The notes under the pieces were generated by a model that did not search any database, was not told the DNA's origin, and worked only from the letters and a program-made list of their open reading frames with translations. Shown one piece after another: positions 11,001 through 23,008 of a stretch of 64,000 bases of DNA. Within the stretch, counting starts at the first letter, position 1; every line of letters starts with the position of its first letter. Source of the DNA: Panagrolaimus kolymaensis (Eukaryota; Nematoda; Chromadorea; Rhabditida; Panagrolaimidae); contig JAJQJQ010000009.1 in NCBI GenBank assembly GCA_028622995.1, positions 1,302,001 to 1,366,000 on the forward strand, read 5' to 3'. A program made the translations under genes and the position numbers.

Positions 11001-14000
11001 TCAAAGCCCCAAAATTACAAATTGGTAAATTAACTTATTATTTTTATTTTATTAACAAGTACCTACTTTTTTTTTTGTTGCTAAAGTCAGGAGGAGCAAC
11101 AACATGTGTAGGCGAAAAAAGTAAAAAAAATTGAATTAAAAATTATATATTTGATTGTAGTTTCATTTTTTTTTTGCCTTCCACCACTTTTCTTTTACTA
11201 ACTTACAACCTTTAAAATAAAATGAGGTGCTGATGTAGGGGAACTCCTACTACTTTTAATAACCAGCTTTATTACATACACGCAAACATAAACACAGACG
11301 AAGTAAAGTTAGTAACGTATAAAAGACAAGACAAAAACTAGGAAGAGTGAAATCATTTTTAGGCTGCAGCATCTCGCTGCTTCATATTTACATTCAGACA
11401 TATATAGCCAAACTTCCCATATCAGGTGCCTATTAGCGAAGCGTGAGTGAAGTTTTTTTCATGCTCATTAATCTCCAAAGCCTCCATAGTTTTATGTTGC
11501 TTTTTTTCTTCTTCTAAAGTTTAGTTTTATTTTTATACTTTTTTTCTTCAAATTTTTTTCTAGGGTTATTAAGTTTAATGCCTTCCCATAAATTTTTATT
11601 CTTTATGAGTTTAGAAAAACGAGAAAAATAACTAGGTTTTGAGGGCTAAAATAAATCTACCTTTATCTCGAAGAAAAAAAAATGTTTTTTTTTTGCAAGC
11701 TTATTTTTTTGCAGAAAAAACAAAAAATAAAAACTCTATCAATCTAGCTTGCTTTGCACAAACTAGCTTCTCTTTCTTCTTTTTCTTCTTCCACCAAAAA
11801 TTAACGACGACGACAACAACCAACCAACCACCACCCGACGCCTCCTACTGTAATAGCATCAGCAATCAGCTTTTTTAGATCACTTTTTTTTCTTTTTTCT
11901 CTTTCTTTTTATATTCAAACATATTTTTCTTTTTCCATTTTTCTCGCTAGCGTTGATGTTGTTGTCAAACAACACCAGCAACACAAACTATTTATATATG
12001 TATGTCTCAGTGATCTGTGGTGCATGTCTGTCATCCATTTCATCGCTGCTCTTCATTCCTCCCAAAAAAAATTTTGTTTGATGATTTTTTTATTACCAAC
12101 GAACGAACAACAAACGTCGACGACGACAAACTCCCATTTTCTCATTTTTTTTACTTCTTCTTTTTTCCTTTTACGCAAAAAAATAATATTGAAAGGAAGA
12201 GGAAGAAAGAAGCAAACTTCACCTGGAACGCGCAAAATATAAAATAAAAATATGCATAGCTGCAGCAAAAAAAAAAGCCCAAACAAAGCTTCTTCCTTTT
12301 CTTCCATTTTATTTTCTACGTCTGCTTTTAGTCAGTCTGTTAGTCAGTTATATTTTCATATTTTTTCCCATGTTTTCTCGACACACATACTCTTCCTCCA
12401 AAAAAATAGCCGCGTGTAATTAACGTTTGTTCATTTTTTTAACTGCCACATTTTTAATATATTTTTTTTACTCGTTTTTTTTTGATGGCTTTTCCTTTTC
12501 TTTTTTCTTTCCATAGTTAGCTTCTTTTTTTAGGACTCAAAAATATATGCAACTTAACAGTGTACTCTCTCACTCACTCAAGTCTCTATCTCCCCCTTTT
12601 TTTAACGTTTTTTTTTCGCTCAACGTGTTCGCAACTAAAAATTTGAAAAAATACTCTAAAGTTAAGTTCAAAAAAAAATATGTATGTTAGTGCGTATACA
12701 TATTTTTTTTCACTTCTTTTATTTTGACTTGGTTTTTTTTCTCGTAACGCATGCCTCACTTTTATTTTATTTTTTAAATAAAAGAAAAACAGGACTAAAA
12801 TAAAATAAAATAAACCTAGCCGCCGGGGCTACATACATACGAGAGCGTGTGGAACAACCTGAAATGAACCGCGGCGACTCAACATCATCGAATTAATTTA
12901 GAATCGAAAAAAAAGTGATTATAGTCGATAGTATCGATGATGATGATCGGAAAAGAGAGAAAAAAAGGATTTGTATTTCTAATTTTCGCTACTTTTTTTT
13001 TCTTCGTTTTATTCAATTTTATTATGTTTTTAGCATGATCGATTCTCCCTTTTTTTAGTGTTAGTACGTGATTCGTTTTTTTCATTTTGTTCACTTTCTA
13101 CTCTCGTCTTTTTTTGTTTTAGTTAAGTATTTTGTTAAGAAAATAACACGTTTAGAAATGTTGTAGATAGTTAAAACTAAGAAATAAGAAAATTGTCAAA
13201 CACCATAGAATTAACCTATTTTCCTTATTTTCCTGGGCAAAGAGCGAACTTGCTTTATCAATAATACTTTTTCTCTATTTTTTTTCCTCTTTGCGTTAAA
13301 GCTTTTGTAGCTTTTTTCCTTAAATCTTTCTTTATTTTAACACTAAGGAAATAATTCTCTGCGAGGTGATAGATACACTGCCGCCAAATGATAAGAAGAA
13401 AAAGTGAAGAAGAAAAAAGAAATTAACTTTCATATTTATATTTCTGCTGTAGTTTGTGTTTAGTTTATTTCATTGATTTGTTCATGCGTATTTTTTTTCT
13501 TTTCTTTCTTTCTTTACTCTTCTTTTCTCGATGAAAAGTGAAAACCATGTTTTTGGTTTCATTCTTGAACGGCGTTCTTTTAACCCACGCTCTATACCCC
13601 AAATTTTTTTTTCATTTATTATTTTTCTTGTTTTCGACTGATCAAACTCGTCACCTTAATTTTCAGTTTGTCGTTGTCGTCGTGGGTCGTCGTAGTCGCC
13701 ACCGACGTGTTGGTTGCACTTTTAATTCGTTTATTCACTTTTTTTTCTTTCTTTCTTCTCGCGTGTGTTTTTCATTCAATTTCCTTCCTCCAACAAGATT
13801 TTTTTCTTGTATTTATTTCATTGTATATCGATTTTTTTCTTTTCTATCTTTTTTTTAAGGCGAGTTCGCGTTAATTTGAATTTCTCGCTTTTCCAATTTT
13901 TTCTTTTTTCCGTAAAAATTTTTTACCTCTCGCGACTGGCGCTTATTTCTCACGTGCCTTAGCTAATATATATAATTTAATTTAAATTTTCTTATTTTTA

Positions 14001-14113
14001 TAGAGCAACAAAATTACCATTATTTTTGATTTACAACGACAACAAACACCATTACTACTGCCAAGCCACCCATTAAAAATAACAAAATTTCACCATATGA
14101 AAAATTATTAGTT
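5034..14113. other. About 9 kb without a supported gene, upstream of the nuclear receptor
   Basis: This region is dominated by long T and A runs, pyrimidine tracts and short simple repeats (for example GA repeats at 9119-9134 and AAT repeats near 7890-7905). All open frames of 60-110 codons are Phe/Lys/Ser strings. A few islands of balanced composition (around 11220-11450 and 12800-12900) carry no recognisable coding sequence. A plausible splice acceptor (TTTTTATAG at about 13996-14004) lies just before the nuclear-receptor start, so part of the region may be a long 5' intron with regulatory DNA. This is inference. Confidence 0.45.
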
Positions 14114-17100
14114 ATGAATGCTTCCGCAGTTGCGGCACAGCAACAACGACAACAACATCAACAAACAACAGCCGATTTACATTTTGCTGCTACCAAAGTT
14201 ATTGAACAACAGCAACTTAATGCTTCATATATGGTTTCAGCATTATTTTCTCAACATCAACAAAATCAACAACAATTGCAACAGCAACAACAAAACGACG
14301 CAGTAGCAGCAAATAATTTTTTTATTAATAATATTAATTCTTCTGTTACTTCTTCGATGGATCAACAACAACAAAATATATTAAATAATTGCACTACTCC
14401 ATCTTCATCGATCTCATCTTTATCGACGCCTTCGTGTTCATCAGCAAATTTATTTCAACAATCACAAAATAAAGATTCCCCGTCGTTGCTATTTAACGGG
14501 CAACAATTTAATACTCTCGCCACGAATTTACAAAATCATTTAAATCAAGTTTCGTCATCGTTGTCACCAGATATGCAGCAACAACAGCAAAATTCAAATT
14601 TGGCGGCAGCTAGAAATAATTCAAATCCTTGTTTAATTAATTTTCCAGTGATGTTATTAACTATGCCAACCACGAGTGATCCAAATGCAGCTGCGGCATA
14701 TATGATTAATCAACATCAGCAACATCAAGCTGCCCAGCAACAAGCTCAGCAGCAAGCTCAACAAAATCAAGCGGCAATGATGCAACAATTAGCTGCTGCG
14801 AATGCGAATGCAAATAATTCAAATAATGCTAAAGCAAAATCGATATCAGCTGCCGCCGTCGCACAAAATATTCCTCAAATAACTTCGACTCCGCAAGAAA
14901 ATCATGGAGTTTTACAATTACCCGCAGTTCCCAAATGTTCGATATGTGGCGCTGATTCCACTGGGATTCATTTTGGTGTTGAAGCTTGTGCAGCATGTTC
15001 AGCATTTTTTCGAAGAACTGTAGTTTTAAGTAAAAATTATGTTTGTCCCAAAGATGGTAAATGCTCTTTTAATCATGGTAAGTATTTCTCAAATTTGCAT
15101 ATCATATTTTTCTACTAATTTCTAATCTCGCAAATTTCAATTTTAAAAAACCAGATTGAAAATTTTTGTGATGTGAAATTTTATTTATATTTTTTTTTTG
15201 CGAAATTAGCTTGATTTTAAATTTTTATTGTTTAAGAAAAAAACAAACTTTTTTAATTTTTTAATTTGGTAAATCCAGTTTAAGAATTTATTTTAAGAAA
15301 ATTTGAAGAAACAAATAAATATTTAAGATTTAATGTTTCTTGCTTTTTCAGATTCTCCTACGGGTCAAAAATGTCGTTCATGCCGATTTAAAAAATGTTT
15401 AGAAGTTGGAATGGATCGAAATGGTAAGAATTAAAATATTAAAAGGTCAAAATAAACACAATCCAGCAAAAAATAAGCAAAAAACAAACATAGGAGGAAG
15501 CAAGCAGCAAACATCAGTACCAAAAAAAAATATCATCACATGTGAATGATGATGATGGTAGATAGATTAAACAAACACACACATTTTTCGATAATAAAAA
15601 AAATTAAAAAGATTTTTTTTTGGTTTTTGAGTGAAAAAAAAATTTGCTGAAAAGCATGTGAAAAGGGAAGCAATAAAAAAATAATTCTTTTTTTGAGACC
15701 AAAAAAAGCACACGAAAGAAAAAATCGATAAAATAAGGTTTATATTTAAATATTTATTTTTTCAGCTGTGCAACATCGCCGAGATGCAATCGGAAAATAT
15801 TCATCTGCGGTTAAACGAGAATGTTCAAGCCCAACTGGAGCTTCAGGTAAGCAAGCAGACGACGATAGATAGATAAAAAAAATATACAAAAGCACCGTAT
15901 AACTTTTTTCAGAAGTAAATTACACACAAAATAATATTCAATCCGATCAAGCTTTAAGTCCACCAACACCAAAATCTCCAAAATTATCTGTGCCTCAACA
16001 AACGGTGATCGATGAATTAACCGAACATTATAATCTCTTAAATCAACGAAGAAAAATATTTTATTGTAATACTTCGGTGGCGGCGCTGTTTGAAAATGAA
16101 GAGCTGGTTGGTCCTGAAAATATTATGGTTGTTAAGCACTTTCTTCTTCCCTACTATAATATATTTTTTTTTTATTATGTTTTGGAGATTTGGAAGTTGT
16201 ATCATCGAGTAGAGTGGAAAAAAAGAAAAGAATAGAGTCAAAAATGTTCTTTGGCATAGGGAAACAATTTGCCAATAGACATAGAAATCTCAAAAATTTG
16301 AATGCCACGCGATCGATACAATTTCCTCTCCAAAATAGCCTAATAAAAATTCCTTTAACACTTAGTAAATTTTTTGTGGAGTGGTGTCAGTCAAAAAATT
16401 TTTGTAAATTAATTCGTATATATATTTTTTGTTATTATTTTCTTCTCTGTTCTTTCTACCCCCACCTCTAAATTCACCACTCCTAATAATTACTTTTAAA
16501 TCTTTCTGTTTTCGTAGAGTATCGTTGTTCAGTGATTAGTCCCTTTATTGCTTAGCACAACAAAAAAAACTTTTTTTTTTTATATAGTTTAAACTTACAA
16601 GAAAAATTTTAATTTCAGGAATTTCATGAACTTGATAATTTTGGTGATTGTATGTTTCAACTATATAGAGTGGAACCAAGATTATGCGTGGAATTTATCA
16701 ATAAAAATCGATTTTTATCTGGATTATCAAGCGCTGAAAAGGTTTAATTCTGAAAATTTTAAAACTTTGTTTTAATCCTTTAAGTTTTTAGAAAAAGATT
16801 TTAACTAATTTTGTTTTGCATTTTCAAGCCGTCGAAGAACCATACCTAACATGGAAATTTGGGGGAGCTGATTGTAATCGATTTTGGGTTATGCCTAATC
16901 GAACTTATATCGATTTTGATCGAGCTGAACATTATTTCGATCAAAATAAAGCAATAATGAAAGAATTAAATTTGGATAAAAAATCTGCTATAAGGTAGGC
17001 AACTTTACTATCGTGGCGGGACAAAAGTTACCGAAATGCTAAATGTTTAAATTTTAGGTTATTCCAACCTTCATTTGCCCATGCGATGGAAACAATAGGT

Positions 17101-17672
17101 TCCAAAATGGCTAGCATAAATCTAAGTAAACAAGAAATGGTTTGCCTCATAGGTTTTGTACTTTTTGATCCAAGTAAGGTTTTTTTTCAAACCAATTTTT
17201 AGCTAGAAAAATTTGCATATTTTTTGCAGTTTTCAAAAGAATAACCTTTTGAATTATTGAGAAAAAAATTTGCATATATTAATTTTTTTTTCTTTTAGCT
17301 ATCGAAGGAATAGACCTAAAAACTCAAGAATGTCTTCAACAAACTCGAGATTTATTATTAAAAGAAATGATGGCATTTTATGATAGTATTGGAGATGATG
17401 GAGAATTACGTTTGGCTCATGTAATTCTCGTGATGTCTGGAATAAAGGTGCATGCACAAAAAACGAGAGAAAATATGCAAATGCTTAAATTTTTTGATAT
17501 TATTCCGCGAGATCGATTATTTGATGAAATTTGTGGTTTAAATGGAAATGAAACTAATTCTCGAGTTGATCGAGTTTCATTTGCATCAACTACAAATGCC
17601 TCAACTCCATCCAGTCAGGCATCGAATACCACTAATACTACACCGATTGGTTCCATTCCAGGCCTTGAATAA
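14114..17672 (+). CDS. Nuclear hormone receptor with glutamine-rich N-terminus (nematode supplementary NHR)
   Basis: A DNA-binding transcription factor of the expanded, HNF4-derived nematode receptor group. Eight exons: 14114..15077, 15352..15423, 15766..15846, 15913..16127, 16619..16741, 16792..16994, 17058..17173, 17299..17672, giving about 715 residues. The donor of exon 4 could lie one codon later. Residues 1-270 are a low-complexity Gln/Asn/Ala/Ser domain, much longer than usual. The two C4 zinc fingers start at about residue 275 ([19 protein letters not shown]-box [10 protein letters not shown]) and finish in exon 2 ([17 protein letters not shown]), with the finger pair split by an intron. 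The ligand-binding domain starts near [15 protein letters not shown] and includes [19 protein letters not shown] and a C-terminal helical region ([16 protein letters not shown]). The tail is Ser/Thr/Asn-rich. AATAAA follows the stop closely. Which nhr gene it matches I cannot say. Confidence 0.93.
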
Positions 17673-18323
17673 ATAAACATATTAACATTGTGAAAAACAA
17701 AAGTTATATCGTCCAAAAATAAAATGTCGTGCCAGAAACAAGCAAAATCCAAGAAGCAGACGATAAATAAAAAACTGCAGCTTTTTCCTTGATTGATTAT
17801 TTTTGGTTTTGTTTTAAAATTTAAATTATCACTTTTTTTACGCATTGGTTTTTCTCTTTTTTTTGAAGACGGGTTTATTTGTAAATACTTTGGTTTTGAT
17901 TATACAAAAATAGAATTAATTTTAAAACTTTTGTTTCTTCCGCATCCAAATCTCACAAAAAAATATAAATTTATATTCCTCTTTTTTATCTATTTCAATT
18001 TTTTTGTTTGTTGTAAAAATGAAAAACGAGTAATAAAAACTTTTCATGGATTTTTTTTGTTTGTTAAAAAAAAGCTAAAAAGGTAAATGGGCTCAATTTA
18101 AAATTTTGGATTTTCGCAAAATTTTTACGTTTCAAAAATAACAAATATTAGATTTTATTGTTGGCTATTATTATTACTGATATTAATCATCATCACAAAG
18201 TTTTTTTAAAAAGATATATAAATGTTATTGCACAAAAAGAATGTTAAATCTAAGTTTTCAATTCGAGAGTAATATTCTTTTCATTGTAAAATTTTGACTT
18301 TGAGGCCGAAATTAATTTTCGCT
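17673..18323. other. Intergenic between convergent genes
   Basis: This is the 3' flank of the nuclear receptor and of the phosphatase gene, which face each other. It is A/T-run DNA with no supported gene. Confidence 0.5.
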
Positions 18324-21230
18324 TTATGACAACAGTTCCTCATCATCATCGTCATCACCTTTGGGCAAATTCACCGCAAATTTAAGGGGTATTACAAAAA
18401 CGCTTATATCATCCGTGGAAGCCATTCCTCCATTTGCAAGCTTCCATTTATAGTAGCCAACTTGTTGATCGCCTCTTGCCGCTGCTACAAGTTCTTGAGC
18501 AACCAAAGTGTATCTAAAAAATTTCAAAACTTTTTTTTTTGACAAAGAAAAATGTTTTTTGTTTATGAAAAAAACGTACTTAGAAAAATCATCAACTTCA
18601 TCATTATTTGAAAGGGATGATCTAACAATAGTTGCCACATCATCATTTGTTAAAACATCCCATAAACCATCAGAGGCCATAATAATTACTTCTCGATCAT
18701 TGAGAGTATCCAAAGTACGGACATCAAAAACTTGAACCTACAAATAAAAAAAAAGTTATTAATTTTATATTTGAAAACAAAAAAGACAAAGAAATTTGTT
18801 TTGAAATTAAAAAAAATACATTTTGTTTAAAAAAAATGTAAAAACTGCTGAAAACTAACTTACTTCTGGAAATGGAGAAAGAAAAGATTTAATTGCAATT
18901 TTATCATCGGCTGTCATAAGATGATGATCACCAAAGCCACGGCAGACGCCAATGGTATTAAGTAATCGGGGCTAAAAAAAGAAAAGTGTTTTGAATAATA
19001 ATTTTTGGGATTTAAGAAGCTTACTTTTCGAGTTCGCGTGCTTATTAATGGCGGTTTTAAATCTGATTCTCTAACGGTTTTGGCTGCCCTAAAATACAAA
19101 AATTACTATTAAAAATTATAATAATTTCAGCTCAAAGCATTAATTTTGAATAAATGTGGTTTTTAATTTTGTTTATAAAGAACTAAAAAATTAAATTTCA
19201 TGAAGAAACAATGAAATATAATAAAATTCGGGGCAGCATTTGAAAAAAACTTAAAATAAAAAATGGGCTTCTCCAAAAGTGGATTTTTTTGTTGTTGGAA
19301 TTTTTTGTTCTTTATTTAACTAACTTACCATCCATCCATGTACCAATCCCTGAATAACACCTTTCGATTTAAATCTTTGCTAGTTAAATAACGGCTATAT
19401 TCCAATCTTGAAAAATGTTGGGATATGACATCATTGTTTCGATATGCCTAAAAAAATTCAAATTAAAAACTTTAATTATTTTTTCCATCGAAACCAAAAA
19501 ATTAAAAGCTCACGATATATTGAAGCCTTTTTCTTTCATGAATTGGATTAAAATCATAACTTAATTTTTGGACATTTTTTGGTGTAACTAAAATGGCTCG
19601 ACAATCTCCAGCATTCGCAACATAAACTTTTCCAAGAAATATTAAAGATACTATTGCCGCACATCCACCCGGGACTTTGACGTATGCTTTTTCTTCAGCT
19701 ATTTGCTCATCCTAAAATTCATTGTTTTTAGTTTGGGAATTTTGGAATTTTGATTACCATGTCTACGAACGCCGCTTCTAAAGCTCCAATAACCAAACTA
19801 TCCGAGCTTATCATTGACTGGTGCTTGGGTTCCTCCCAGGTTGCTGAGGGTATTTTTGCTTCTCCATCTTCAATGCTATAAATCGATGATTTTCGACTAG
19901 ATGCGGCTCGAATTAATTGCTCTTGTCTATTTAAATGCATAACAGATTCCAAAACTTCATTTAAGCGACTCTGAAAAAAAATAATGAGAGAAAATTATTT
20001 TGATCTGATAAAAATTATTTGAAATGAGACAGACGAGACAGAAATTTTGCACTTTTATTTATTAATATTATTTTTTGATTGAAAACAGTTTCAAGGGCAT
20101 TAAGGTAAGGAAAATAAAAGTGCAGTTGGAGGCCAAAAACATTAATTATTTTTTTTCGACGAAAAATTATTTGGTTTTGTCTTTGATAATTTTGTTTTGA
20201 AAAAGATATTTTTTGTTTATGGAATACATCGCATGAAAATGCGGCGAGAAAGCATAACTTTTCGGAGGCTTCATTGAAATTGAAAAATATGAATTTTATC
20301 GAACTTTTTTTTTGAAAATTAATTTTTGGTGTTTAAATATGCATTTTTTCCTGGTTTCCAAAAGTAAATTCAAACCTTAATATGTTCATGCAAGCAATTA
20401 GCAGTCATAATAGCTGCTCCACTTCCTGCATGTCCATCAAATAAACCAAAATATGCTGCTTCTGCTTTGGGTGCCACAGGGCCATCATCGCTCTGAAAAA
20501 CCCATCAGTTTTACAACTTTTATTAAAAATAAAAAGAAATTACCGAAAAGCTTTGATTAATCACAAGTAAATCATCATCGGATGCTTTTCTTTTTAATTC
20601 TGCTGCAGCAGCTTTTTGTTTGGCAGTTTTTTTAATTTTATCATCCAACTCGATTGCCTTTTCTGCTTCATAACCTTGTTGGACTAAACTCAAAATTTTT
20701 GCTGCAGCCATATCTTCATTTTCTTTAGATTTTCCTAAAAAAAATTCAATTTCAAAATTTTATTTTTATAAGTTTGTGTGAGTTTCAAACCTGTATTTAT
20801 AACTTCTGCATATCCAGCGTATACTGGCATTTGAGTGGGATATTTTGGACACATTACTGGTCGAATAAATTGATCAGCTGATAAAGAAATTTCATCTTCA
20901 GTTAAATATAAAAATTCTGGTCGACAATATGGATGTTGTTGTTTATCATTTCCAGTGAGAACTGAAAAGAAAAATTACTAAAAGGTTTCAAACTTTTTGG
21001 AAACAAAAAACAAATAAGAAAAGTGACAAACACAAACACACAATTTTAAGTTTTTAAGTACCCGGAATGATTCCTCCAAGTAAATGGGTATCAGCCATAT
21101 CCACAACCATTCCAATTTTAGGTGGAGGAATTGTTGATGAAGAAACTGACGATGATTGTTGTTCAGAAACATTTGGTTCTGGTGGAGGTTGGCCCCTTGG
21201 AGACATAACACTTCGAACTTTTGCTAACAT
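18324..21230 (-). CDS. ppm-1.H: PP2C-type Ser/Thr phosphatase of the PPM1H/J/M group
   Basis: A metal-dependent protein phosphatase. In mammals PPM1H removes LRRK2-type phosphates from Rab GTPases; that role here is inferred from family only. Eleven exons: 21230..21062, 20961..20791, 20734..20544, 20492..20376, 19970..19758, 19711..19514, 19447..19329, 19088..19025, 18971..18864, 18737..18580, 18513..18324, giving 565 residues with all phases consistent. Group-specific sequence is RPEFLYLTEDEISLSADQF and GYAEVINTGKSKENED (residues ~106-121). PP2C motifs are all present: DGHAG (D196), VANAGDCR (D323), RGFGD, MASDGLWD (D473) and STDDISVF (D538), so the metal site should be intact. Between ~122 and 177 and again ~220-285 lie Lys/Ala- and Ser-rich inserts, as is typical of this group. 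An acidic run (DDDDDEELLS) ends the chain. Confidence 0.94.
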
Positions 21231-21602
21231 ATTTTTTAATAATTTTTTTTACAAATATAAAATTTATGGCAAAAAATATAGAATATATAAAAAACGGAAT
21301 ATATGGCAATTTCCAACTTTTAAGTGTTGTTAGTGAGTCTCAGCAACAGCAACAACAAAAAAAAAACACAAGAAGACGAGGTTGCAATGCAAAGAATTGA
21401 TTTTATTCCTTTAGCAACAACTTTCTTCGCATGTTGCCCAAACATGGATAGATGTGGCAAAAAAAAATGTAAGAGTGAGTCAGAGAATAGAAAAGAGAAA
21501 AGTGGCAAAAAAAAAAAGAAGAATAAAATTAGTTTCCATGTTTACAAACATTTTTTTTTCATTTCATATATAAAGTTTCATTTATTTTTTCAATTAATTT
21601 TA
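21231..21602. other. Short intergenic gap
   Basis: This is the promoter side of the phosphatase gene and the 3' flank of the DB-module gene. It is A-rich with CAA repeats near 21340. No supported gene. Confidence 0.5.
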
Positions 21603-22587
21603 TTATGTTAATCCCGATAAATGACAATACATTAAAACATTCCAATTTCGAATGCAAATTAAATCTTTTTCTTGTAATATTTCAATTTTTTCATCAGATG
21701 GATTGCAAAAACGCATACAATTTTTTGTTTCCTAAAAAAATATATGATAATTTTGCGAAAGGTAAGTAATAATTATTTCGAGCCATAAAGCTTTGAAAAA
21801 AAGTAATAAAAAGGAAGCTTTTCAACTCACATCAACGCCAAATTCCATATGCTTGCAACAATTTTTATTATTTCGATTTTGAGCAGCGCAATAAAGAATT
21901 GCAGATAAATTTTGCATGGAACAACCTTTTTTATTTGCAGATTTAAGCTAAAAATAAATATTTTATTTATTTTAAAAAATTTCAAAGGTTTTATGGTTTT
22001 AATTTTTTGAGTGCAAAAAAAGTTACCATAATTAAAGCTTGAAGTTCATTAGTTTCATATCGGCAAAGTTCAGTGCAATTTTTATCCACAAATTTTTCAC
22101 AACACTTTTGAAATGTTCGATTTGCTTTCCATCTTGAGATGCAGGGAATGTAATTATTTTGAGGGGCGCCACACTAAAATATTAAAAATTTCAAAGTTTT
22201 TATCTGAAAAAAATAATAATAATAATATTTACCATTCCAAATTCTTTATATCTTTGTGAAACAGACAAAAAAGTTTGGGAACTAGAAGATTTTGTTGGAC
22301 TTTTTCGAATATCATTAATTGGCGGCTGTGAAGTTGATCCAAATCTTGAATGATACATTTCTGGGCAGTGTTCGACAGCGATTAATTGGCACTTAAATTT
22401 TTTTTACTTTAATCAAAAAAAAGTTTTTCCATTTAAAAAACTTTCTTACTTGTTCGAAGCAATTTGTTAATAATTCAATATTACAACATTCTCTTGTAGA
22501 AAGATTATTACAACTTTTTAAATTTTTGCCAAAAACAATTTCATTAAAAAGGAAAAAAATAAAAATAACAACCAAAAAACTTTTCAT
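21603..22587 (-). CDS. Secreted cysteine-rich protein with DB-type modules
   Basis: Five exons (22587..22450, 22391..22233, 22173..22027, 21947..21831, 21731..21603), all phase 0, give 229 residues. A signal peptide (MKSFLVVIFIFFLFNEIVFG) is followed by a chain with many paired cysteines. The C-terminal half shows the nematode DB-module pattern: RTFQKCCEKFVDKNCTELC, then NKNCCKHMEFGVD, NCMRFCNP and a closing RNWNVLMYCHLSGL. In C. elegans, DB-module proteins are secreted and of unknown biochemical role; one is an immunoglobulin-type neuronal receptor ligand, which cannot be assumed here. Residues ~60-100 are a Ser/Thr/Pro linker (SPTKSSSSQT). The ATG used gives a clean signal peptide. Confidence 0.88.
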
Positions 22588-23008
22588 TTTTTTTAAATTT
22601 GTAATTTTCAACAAAAAAAAGTTTTGTCTTTTTCATTCACGAAAAAAAATTTAAATCTCGATGCAGATAGTTGACTTAAAAAAAATTCGCCGTCGTCCTC
22701 GAACTTTTTTTTTCTTTTTTTAGGGTCAATCTTTTAATTATACACACGCATACATTACTTTATTTTTATTCCGGGTTTAAAAAGGTTTAAATATGACATT
22801 CATCTGTGTTTACTGAGATCAAACTTTTTTCTTTTGAGTCACAAAAAAAGCATAAAGCGAAATTCTAAAAAAAATTTAAAACAAAAATAAAAAATATGCA
22901 AATTTTTTAACAATTTTAAAAGGAAATAATAAATCAATATTTTGTTATGAATTTTTATTTTACTTTTCTGGGGTTTTTAGTTCCTGTTTTATTTGGCAAC
23001 CGAAAGAA
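22588..23008. other. Intergenic
   Basis: This 421-base gap holds the promoter of the DB-module gene and the 3' flank of the Rho-like gene. Nothing further seen. Confidence 0.5.

Noticed and set aside
13538..13962. Three overlapping plus-strand frames just before the nuclear receptor
   Set aside because: Two of the three lack an ATG at the given start, all are Phe/Ser-rich and stop-prone, and they do not splice in frame to the receptor.
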